Shown: one piece after another, positions 57,106 through 64,000 of the stretch
How the letters are laid out: every line of letters begins with the position of its first letter
Position numbering within the stretch: the first letter of the stretch is position 1
Source of the DNA: Pyropia yezoensis
Lineage: Eukaryota > Rhodophyta > Bangiophyceae > Bangiales > Bangiaceae
Length of the DNA stretch: 64,000 bases
Assembly (NCBI GenBank): GCA_009829735.1
Contig: CM020620.1
Coordinates: 24,340,020 to 24,404,019, forward strand
Reading direction: 5' to 3'
Notes under the pieces: generated by a model
Databases searched by the model: none
Told to the model about the DNA's origin: nothing
The model's input: only the letters and a program-made list of their open reading frames with translations
Program-made: the position numbers and the translations under genes

Positions 57106-58183
57106 ATATCAGTCATCGGCGTGGGCAAGATGACTGGGAGCACGTCGCATCCGCCTGCGCCGCTCGCAGTACACGACGGTTTACAGCAGGAGACAACGGT
57201 CTCCAGCGGCATGGACAGCCGCAGCACTTATGTAGCACAATAGGAATCCGTCGCACGTCCACTCTCAGGGAACACTTACCAAGGGGGATCGGCACCAACG
57301 TCACCGGGAGGCCAAGGTTGCTGTCCTTGGAGCGCAAGCCACGGGACCAAGATGGGAGCCCAAATGGGAGGGGTTTGTTGTTCTACCTTGGCCGGCGGTG
57401 GATTCGCCGCCGGCCCCCACGTTATAAACCCTCGGAGACACTACTAACTACCCTCCACCCCAAGATGCAAGTCCCTCTGGTCATACGTAACTTATAGATA
57501 CCGTGACCAGTACGAACTATCAAATTGAAAGTTAAGGGTTAGAAGTAGCCCCCCCTAATATTAGGGTTACAATACGGCCAACCATATTGCTACATATCCC
57601 CCCCTTAGATTCGGCCCGTCCTCGGGTCGAGTTGCATTCGGGTTACCGAATGTAAGTGGGTCGCGTGACCGTTTACCAGTCGGATGGGGCTTTGCGCCCC
57701 GTCGCGACAGACACCCCTTTTCGAGGTTGTCTGAGGGGGGTGCCCCCCTTTGTGTGGTACACACACGATCCGTTTTCCGGACCGTTAAATTCCCGATGCG
57801 GGTTCTGTTCACGACCCCCCTTTCCGAGGGGTGGTGCAAGCGGATCCGCCACCAGATGTCTGGTGGTAGGGGAGCCCCTCTCGTGTTACCGAGTGAATGG
57901 GGGCGGCCGCTCCCGCTTTTCGCGGGGGCGGTTTCGGGGTGAACCTCTCTTAGTTGCCCCGTACGGGGGTGTGGCCCCGGCCCGCCCAGGTGCCTGGGTG
58001 GAGCCCGTTCGTAGCCTCGTGGAGCGCGGGTCGACCCGCGCGCCTGCGGCGCTTCTCGTGGCCGTTTGTGGTCATAAGCGCGGGCGCCCGCGCTTCCCTG
58101 GCTCGTCCGCGCGAGCGTTCTTCGTACCGGGTCGGGCCGGCCTCGGCTTTTCTGCACGGGGCGCCCCTGCTACCCCGGTCATC
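57106..58183. other. Probable LTR / 5' untranslated region of the retrotransposon
   Basis: No gene is supported upstream of the ATG at 58184, although one plus-strand frame stays open from 57656. The stretch 57420-57610 is AT-richer and contains AGGGTTAG- and TTAGGGTT-like words and TATAAACC (57423), a possible promoter TATA box in the 5' LTR. The LTR limits cannot be set, because the 3' LTR lies outside the window. Confidence 0.45.
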
Positions 58184-59762
58184 ATGTCGGACCCCCAGGT
58201 ACCCGGGGGCGAGGACGACCTCCTGCCTGAGGAGGGGGAAGAGGTGATGGTGGACGACATTCCCGTCTCCGCCACCGCCGCCGAGTGCTTCCTAGCGAGC
58301 TCGTCGGAGGACGAGGACGACCGGGTGACCGTTCGTGTGGCTCCGGAAGGCGCGCCGGGCGGGTTGTCGTCCGTGTGTAGCGGCACGACGGCTCCGTCGG
58401 GTGGCGGGCAACCGCGTGTAGCGGTGGCTTCTACCGCTTCTCCTCCGGCGGCCCGGATGGCTTCTGTCGCCGGTGCCGGCGTGGCTCTACCTCAAGATGG
58501 TGTCGCCGGCGTGGCGGATGGTGGTGGTGGCACCCTGTCCAGTCCGGCGGGTCAAGACGGCGCGGGTGCCCGCCCGGTTGGTGTGTCCGCTGCGGCGGGT
58601 AGCGGGTCTACCCGTGCTGCCCCCGTGGTACCCACGTCGGGTCCGGGTGGCGGCGATGCTCTGCCCGCGGTGCCGCGGGCGTCTGGTGGTCAAGGTGGGT
58701 CTACACCGATGGCAGTGGACTCCGGGAGTTACTCCGGGCGGGCGCCCGCCCTTCTTCTTCCTCCTCGGCCGCGTGCGACTCCGGCGCCGGCCCCTCTGCC
58801 GATGGGGCATCCCCCGGCGCCCCCTATTCTTCCTGGTCCTGCCCGGGTTGCCCCGTTGGGTGGCGGCGTCGCCGTGGCGGCGGGTCAACCCGCCATGTCG
58901 ATGTTCGACTTGGTGGCTCGGGTTCGAGGCCTGACTGTGCAAGAGTCAATGGAGTCCGATGGGCGGATGCGGGTGGACTTCCACCTGCCCCATCCCCGTG
59001 GAGTGTCCTCCCGGCGCGTCAAGGTGGACCCGAGTTGGGAGCGGGAGTTGGTGCGGCTGGTCAACCAGCCGAACGCGGTGCGAGTGGAACACCATTGGAT
59101 CCTGAGTCAGCCGGACGACCGGCATGCGCAGCTCTGGCGCACTCGGGTGGGACGGGGTGAGGTCTACCTCGACCCCGCCTTCGGGGTATGCGACCTGATT
59201 GCTCCCGCGTTACCGCGGGAGGTTGACTACCCGGCTAGTGCACGGGGGATTGCGGCGGCGGCGGAGCCGGTTGCGTTTGGGGAGACGGTGGGCAGTACCG
59301 GTCGGTATCCCGACTTTGATTACTACCCGGGGGTATCCCCGTATCTGTCGTTGACGGCCCCCTACCCGCCTATGGCGGGGTTGAAGTCGGCGTCGAGCTG
59401 GCGACGTAACCATGGTGTCATGGCGGATGCGTTCCGCACGGATATAACGTGTGCGTTGCAGACCGGCAACGGTCGTGCGCCGGTATACACTCCCGTGCGC
59501 CCGCCTCTGTAGCAAGAGGGGTGGGAACCCGCCCCTGCTTTCCGGTTTGACACCGGCTCCTGTCTCCGACACTTCGGGAGTGTGTTGGCCTCCCGGCCGG
59601 TCCACCCGTTGCAGGGTACCTTCACCCTTGAGGTTACCCTCGGGCAGGCGTCCTCCTTCTTGCTGTCCGTCCGCCGGCAGGGGCGCCTGTTTCATCTTCA
59701 GACGGGTGTCCGTCGGCACTCGGGTTGGAGCCAACTTTGGCTTGGAGTCGTTGCCAACTAGG
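58184..59762 (+). pseudogene. Extra upstream ORF of retrotransposon copy C, interrupted by TAG
   Basis: The ATG at 58184 (CATCATGTCGGAC) starts an acidic Pro/Gly/Ala-rich protein (MSDPQVPGGEDDLLPEEGEE). A globular part begins near residue 245 (MSMFDLVARVRGLTVQESME, KVDPSWERELVRLVNQPNAV, ALQTGNGRAPVYTPVRPP). A TAG at 59510-59512 ends the frame. The related copy at 32.4 kb has TGG at the aligned position, and the downstream sequence here remains similar (QEGWEPAPAFRFDTG, ASRPVHPLQGTFTLEVTLGQ) up to the next stop at 59760-59762. So this is a nonsense mutation, or a codon that is read through. No known retrotransposon domain is recognised. Confidence 0.65.
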
Positions 59763-59810
59763 CTTTCGGAGGACGGTGGACCTCCGTTGGTCGGCGATGG
59801 GCTCGCGCCC

Positions 59811-61379
59811 ATGCCCCCGGTTGAGACCCCTGAGGAACGTGGTTACCCCTCAGGTGGACTCCCGGAGGCGGACCGAGACTCAACTGGAGTCGTCAATCCA
59901 CTCCTCGCGGAAACTGTCCGTCGGGAGGCGACCAATGTGTTGCGGCAGACTTTGCCGGACCTGGTGGTCACGATTACGAATACTATTCTGAATCAGATTG
60001 TGGCGAGTTTGCCAGATGGCCTTAATGTCCAGACCGGATTGGGGCTTTCGAGCCCGCAGGCGCAGGGAGAATCCCCCCTTACGCCTATCTCTGGTCGCCC
60101 CGAACTGGGGGCGACACCTGTGACTCCCAACGAGGGAGCCACACCATACTCGGTGGGGCGTACGCCCTTCACGGGGGAGTTCCCCCCGGAAACGCCGGCG
60201 GCTACACCAAGCGCGCCGCGCCGGACTACAGGCACTGAGAGTGAACTTACCCTAGTGCCACAGCGGCTGTTCCCTCAACGTGAGGTGCCGCCCAAGATCC
60301 AGGTAGCCAACCCGGTCTACCAGAGGATCTTTGACTGTGAGACCTACGCCCTCCACAACAAGTCGGTGGCGTATGGTCCTGACCAGGCCCGAGCCATGGG
60401 CCGTGCCAAGAAGAATGCACTTCACTCTTTTGGGCACAAAGCGGAGTGGGATGGAACTCCCCCCCTCCGTGTCTTTGAGTTCCTACGTCGTTTCACAAAA
60501 GCCTGTGACGACAATGCCATAAGTGAAGGCATGGCTTTTTACATGCTACAGGAGTTTACGAAGGGAGACCTGCGGACAGAACTTATGTCCGTCATGCCCA
60601 GCTCCTCAAGTGGAGGCGCTGGGGAGGTGACGTCCTATTTGGAGCTCGTCAACTGGTTGTTGAGAGCCATGGTTGATGAGGCAGCGTTGGCTTCTCAAGT
60701 CGAGGAGTTTACGCAAGCCCATCAGGAAGAGGCGGAGGACGAGTTGTCCTTTGCGGAGCGAGTCCGTAAGCTCAACAATCTTTGTGGGTTTCTTCATCCA
60801 CAAGCTGTGGTGAAGAGTCGATTTGTGGAGGGACTCCATTGGTCAGTCCGGATGGAGACCCGGGAGCATAACACTGCCCGGGCGACCCTGGCCGAGTTGG
60901 CCAGGTTCGCCTATCGCAGAGGCGAGGCCTACCGCAAGTTGCGGGAGGAACAACGCCAGGAGCGTCAGGCCGAGTTGGCCAAGGAACGGGAGGAGGCGCG
61001 CCAGGCCAGAGAGTTGAGAGAGGCACGCCGAATCCGCAAGGAGAGGGTGGTAGCTGCCGTGGGAACTTCCCAGGGTATCCCTTCGTCTTCCCCAGTTGGG
61101 AAGACCCCTCCCGGAACGGACCATCGGTGTTGGAACTGCAACTCCGATGGTCACTGGGCATATGATTGCCCCAAGTTGAGTAAACGCATCCAACAATTTG
61201 TTAGGAATGCGAGTAAAAAGTCGGCTACGAACGAAGTACGTTCACGCCGCGAGGGTGGGTCTCGACCGGTCGTTGCGGTCGCCACACCCTCGGCGGAGGA
61301 GGCGGACACGTCGTCCTCGGACTCGTCGTCTTCCTCCCCGCCCTCAGATTCGGACGCCAAGTCGGCGGGAAACGAATGA
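59811..61379 (+). CDS. gag: Gag polyprotein of retrotransposon copy C (522 aa)
   Basis: The ATG at 59811 is the first plausible start after the upstream ORF. The N-terminal ~150 residues are Pro/Thr-rich. The gag core follows (PPLRVFEFLRRFTKACDDNA, ELVNWLLRAMVDEAALASQV, ELSFAERVRKLNNLCGFLHP), then a charged helix (REEQRQERQAELAKEREEAR) and a canonical CCHC zinc knuckle (CWNCNSDGHWAYDC) for RNA packaging. It ends in a Ser/Asp-rich tail. The stop TGA overlaps the ATG of pol (ATGA at 61376-61379), so pol lies in the -1 frame and may be reached by reinitiation or frameshifting. No internal defects are seen. Confidence 0.9.
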   Translation: MPPVETPEERGYPSGGLPEADRDSTGVVNPLLAETVRREATNVLRQTLPDLVVTITNTILNQIVASLPDGLNVQTGLGLSSPQAQGESPLTPISGRPELGATPVTPNEGATPYSVGRTPFTGEFPPETPAATPSAPRRTTGTESELTLVPQRLFPQREVPPKIQVANPVYQRIFDCETYALHNKSVAYGPDQARAMGRAKKNALHSFGHKAEWDGTPPLRVFEFLRRFTKACDDNAISEGMAFYMLQEFTKGDLRTELMSVMPSSSSGGAGEVTSYLELVNWLLRAMVDEAALASQVEEFTQAHQEEAEDELSFAERVRKLNNLCGFLHPQAVVKSRFVEGLHWSVRMETREHNTARATLAELARFAYRRGEAYRKLREEQRQERQAELAKEREEARQARELREARRIRKERVVAAVGTSQGIPSSSPVGKTPPGTDHRCWNCNSDGHWAYDCPKLSKRIQQFVRNASKKSATNEVRSRREGGSRPVVAVATPSAEEADTSSSDSSSSSPPSDSDAKSAGNE

Positions 61380-64000
61380 CCGTTGGGGCTGGTCGTCCGA
61401 AGCTCACAACGGCAGCCTCGGCCAAGTGGGCCAGGAGGACGAACCAACCGTGCCGGATACTGCGGCGACCTAAGGGAGTCCGCCCACCTCGGGTAGGACT
61501 CCCCAAGAACGTAAACCCACGTCGGGTCATCGCGGTGCTGACGGGTGAGAACTTCCAGGTGGCTGGACGGGTGCAACTTGCCCCCGGCCGTGCATGCTGT
61601 ACCCGAATCGTACTTGATACCGGGTCAGGAGCCTCCTTGATACGCAAGTCGCTATTACCAAAGGAGGTGAAGCTCCAACGCTGGAGGTCCAAAGCTGACC
61701 ATATGATTGACATCAATGGTGGGGTACTTCCCATCGTTGGTGCCGTGACCCTACCAACTAGGTTGGGGACCCATGAGGTCGACGTGACCTATGGCGTAGT
61801 TGAGAATATATCGGTACCCCTGCTTCTGGGTACCCCTTATGTTGTTACACAAGTGCCTTCGATTTGTGGCCCTGAGTACTGGGTCAAGTTGATGAATGGG
61901 GAGACTATCCCCATCCTTGGTAAGGGAAAGTCTGTGGCTCCTGTGACAGTCTCACAGTCGAAGCCTGTTTGTTCGGTGAGGGAAGGGTTTACTGCTACCC
62001 TGCGTTTAGCCCGCAAAGTCACGTTGCCCCCCAACTCGGTGGCGCACGTTGATGTTGTAACTGATTTTACGGGGAACGGGTTGGTGCACCCTCACCCCCG
62101 TCTTGCTCGCAAGCACCAAGTGCATGTTGCCCTTGGCAAGATGGACTCCAAAGCCGGAGTCCCGTGGAGGATCCAGGTGATGAACCTGAGCCCGACGCCC
62201 AAGTACTTCAAGTCGGGAGCCAAGTTCGGCTATATCGACCAACACGAGGGACCGGTAGTAGCGGTCACCCTCAACGCGGGCGCAAGTAGCGACCCGAAGT
62301 CCGGAAAGGAGAAGCATCAAGCCAAGTCGGCTGCCTCTCCTCGACCCCATGTGAACATGGAGGGTGTCTCCCCCAGGTTGAGGGTTCAAGTTGAACGCCT
62401 CTTGGACCAATATCACAAGTTGTGGGATGGTCAATTGGGACTCATGAGAGCCACCGAACACCGGATCGAGTTGAAGCCCGGTGCACCCCCTATACGCCAA
62501 CAACCGTATAGGGGAGGGCCCCGTTCAAGGGCCCTCGTTAAGGAGCAAGTCGCTCGCATGGAGGCCCTCGATGTGATCGAGGCCAGCAACGCCGAGTGGG
62601 CGAGTCCGGTGGTTATCGTCCCCAAAGTTGATGGGACCCCCCGGTTTTGTATCGACTACCGTAAGCTCAACGAGAGCACGGTGCAGGACAGTTATCCCCT
62701 ACCTAGGATGGATGACTGTCTGGACTCTCTGGGGGAGGCAAACGTGTTCTCTACCCTGGACTGTAACGCGGGGTACTGGCAAATTCCCATTGCCCCGGAG
62801 GACAGGCATAAAACTACCTTTACCTGTCACTGTGGTACCTACCAGTGCAAGCGTCTACCGTTTGGTCTGTGTAACGCGCCGGCAACTTTCCAGCGCGCTA
62901 TGGACATGATTCTGGCCGGAGTACGGTGGCAGATCTGTCTCGTGTACCTAGACGACATCATTGTGATCTCCCGAAGTCCGGAGGAGCACATTGGCCATCT
63001 TGGCCAGGTGTTCAAGCTACTTGCTGACGCCGGTGTGTCACTGAAGGCGAGTAAGTGCCACCTCTTCACTCAAGAGGTGGAATACTTGGGACATGTTGTC
63101 CGCCCGGGGCGTCTCAGTGTCAACGAGAAAAACTTGAGGGCCATCCGTAAGGCTCAGTACCCCCGGACCCAGACCCAGATGAGGAGCTTCCTCGGGATGT
63201 GTAACGTGTACCGACGTTTCACAAAGGGCTTCGCCAAGGTGGCGAAGCCGTTGAATGAGCTAGTGAGCTCAACGCTACCGAAGAACCTGCCTCCCCCAAG
63301 TCGGGTGGAGCAGGAATCCTTTGAGACTCTTCGGGACCTTCTGCTGAAGCCCCCCATCTTGGCTATTCCCAGGTTGGGAGGCCACTACATCCTGGATGTG
63401 GAAGCTAGCTACGACCAACTTGGTTGTGTGTTGCTTCAGCAGCAGCCGGACAAGGAGTACTTGCCGGTGGGATACTTTAGTAAGGGGCTGAACTCGGCCG
63501 AGAAGAACTACGGAGTCACCGAGTTGGAAGGACTCGCAGTGGTGTGGGCGGTGACGTCACTTCGTCACTTCCTGGAGGGTGAGAAGTTCTTCATCCGCTG
63601 TGACCACCGCGCGTTGCAGTTCATCTTTAAGACGGACTGTACGAACACTCGTCTCAACCGGTGGAGGGTGCGACTGGCACCCTTCAACTTTGACATTGAA
63701 TACCGACCTGGCAGGCAACATGCCCTTGCCGACGGCCTCTCTCGGGTACCTACCGAGGGGCTGGACACTAACCCAGTCGATGAGGACATCCCCATCGTGG
63801 GGGTAGTCACGCGCTCGGGTCAGGCGTTGAACCCCGAGGCGCCAGGGAACAAGAAGTACTTGCCCCTGTCCCTGGAAGAGGTGGTGAAGGCCCAGGCTGA
63901 GGATCCCTTCTGCACGTCGCAGAGGGATACATTGGATACGGTGGTTGAGACGCGCTTCTTTCAGGGAGACGATGGCCTCCTCATGAGGAGAGGGGTATTC
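61376..64000 (+). CDS. pol: Pol polyprotein (protease - reverse transcriptase - RNase H), partial
   Basis: The frame starts at the ATG overlapping the gag stop and is open to the window end (875 codons). The aspartic protease has DTGSGASLI (Asp at residue 81) and a PLLLGTPYV strand. Reverse transcriptase has RFCIDYRKLNESTVQDSYPL, STLDCNAGYWQIPIAPEDRH, RLPFGLCNAPATFQRAMDM and the catalytic box YLDD (residues 524-527). RNase H follows (AEKNYGVTELEGLAVVWAV, FIRCDHRAL, ADGLSR), but its first catalytic position reads VEAS (GAA at 63401-63403) where TDAS is normal. The last visible residues (DDGLLMRRGVF) are the usual entry to the integrase zinc domain. Apart from this substitution, no defect is visible. 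Confidence 0.93.
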   Translation, partial: MTVGAGRPKLTTAASAKWARRTNQPCRILRRPKGVRPPRVGLPKNVNPRRVIAVLTGENFQVAGRVQLAPGRACCTRIVLDTGSGASLIRKSLLPKEVKLQRWRSKADHMIDINGGVLPIVGAVTLPTRLGTHEVDVTYGVVENISVPLLLGTPYVVTQVPSICGPEYWVKLMNGETIPILGKGKSVAPVTVSQSKPVCSVREGFTATLRLARKVTLPPNSVAHVDVVTDFTGNGLVHPHPRLARKHQVHVALGKMDSKAGVPWRIQVMNLSPTPKYFKSGAKFGYIDQHEGPVVAVTLNAGASSDPKSGKEKHQAKSAASPRPHVNMEGVSPRLRVQVERLLDQYHKLWDGQLGLMRATEHRIELKPGAPPIRQQPYRGGPRSRALVKEQVARMEALDVIEASNAEWASPVVIVPKVDGTPRFCIDYRKLNESTVQDSYPLPRMDDCLDSLGEANVFSTLDCNAGYWQIPIAPEDRHKTTFTCHCGTYQCKRLPFGLCNAPATFQRAMDMILAGVRWQICLVYLDDIIVISRSPEEHIGHLGQVFKLLADAGVSLKASKCHLFTQEVEYLGHVVRPGRLSVNEKNLRAIRKAQYPRTQTQMRSFLGMCNVYRRFTKGFAKVAKPLNELVSSTLPKNLPPPSRVEQESFETLRDLLLKPPILAIPRLGGHYILDVEASYDQLGCVLLQQQPDKEYLPVGYFSKGLNSAEKNYGVTELEGLAVVWAVTSLRHFLEGEKFFIRCDHRALQFIFKTDCTNTRLNRWRVRLAPFNFDIEYRPGRQHALADGLSRVPTEGLDTNPVDEDIPIVGVVTRSGQALNPEAPGNKKYLPLSLEEVVKAQAEDPFCTSQRDTLDTVVETRFFQGDDGLLMRRGVF

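Larger units (their letters stand above)
57300..64000 (+). mobile_element. Ty3/gypsy retrotransposon copy C (5' part, continues beyond window)
   Basis: The order is an extra upstream ORF (58184-59762, broken by TAG), gag (59811-61379), then pol (61376 onward) with protease, reverse transcriptase and RNase H in the usual order. The pol frame is still open at the end of the window, entering the integrase zinc-domain region. The gag core is homologous to that of copy A (FLRRFTKACDDNAISEGMAF versus FLRRFVKACNDNDVSEGKAL). The 5' boundary is approximate. Confidence 0.85.

Noticed and set aside
56478..57497. A 339-codon plus-strand frame
   Set aside because: It is antisense to the transposase relic, which has matching motifs in the other strand.
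57530..57570. Telomere-like TTAGGG words
   Set aside because: Only two or three scattered copies in retrotransposon leader DNA; not an array.
1..64000. tRNA, rRNA, CRISPR arrays, bacterial operons
   Set aside because: No tRNA-like GGTTCRANNCC arms in a clover-leaf context, no rRNA blocks, no regular repeat-spacer arrays and no ribosome-binding-site-led gene strings were found by eye.

Overview
The window is eukaryotic nuclear DNA of extreme GC content, full of homopolymeric C/G runs and GCC/GGC repeats. Proteins are rich in Ala, Gly, Pro and Arg. Genes have few, short introns (about 150-200 bp, with GTACGT, GTGCGT or GTAAGC donors and pyrimidine-rich YAG acceptors). A eukaryotic ribosome-biogenesis enzyme (TSR3) and chromovirus-type Ty3/gypsy retrotransposons are present. 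The best guess for the host is a bangiophyte red alga (Porphyra/Pyropia-like). That is an inference from composition and architecture, and another GC-rich alga is possible.

Layout. 1-8.3 kb: the partial end of an Ala-rich coiled-coil protein, a secreted Cys-rich protein on the minus strand (1510-2490), then about 5 kb of simple-sequence DNA with no convincing gene. 8.37-19.46 kb: what looks like one 11.1-kb DNA transposon. It has imperfect terminal inverted repeats of about 31 bp (GATCATCASTAA...), clusters of CCATT/CCAAT motifs just inside both ends, an intron-containing CACTA/TNP2-like transposase (plus strand, 14040-16947) and two minus-strand genes of unknown function. 19.7-22.6 kb: a decayed gene built from four copies of an unknown domain, followed by a broken subtilisin-like protease. 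22.8-27.4 kb: mostly low-complexity DNA with one or two orphan exons. 27.5-33.0 kb: two rearranged Ty3/gypsy copies in opposite orientations, sharing a recombination junction and forming a 0.4-kb inverted repeat.

34.7-40.0 kb holds the most striking gene. It is a single-exon 1782-residue STAND/NLR-like protein with a probable PH domain, a helical segment, an NB-ARC NTPase and fourteen WD40 blades repeated with an almost perfect 162-bp period. 43.2-48.7 kb: two minus-strand host genes (an unknown protein broken by a poly-G tract, and a 1048-residue secreted Gly-rich/helical protein). 50.8-52.7 kb: a small unknown gene and TSR3. 55.4-57.1 kb: a second, frameshifted transposase relic related to the one at 14-17 kb. 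58.2-64.0 kb: a larger Ty3/gypsy element with an extra upstream ORF (interrupted by a stop codon), gag, and an open protease-RT-RNase H frame that runs off the window.

A recurring theme is that recognisable genes change frame exactly at long C/G homopolymers. This may be assembly error or real length instability. All percentages and periods were judged by eye; no alignment or database search was run.
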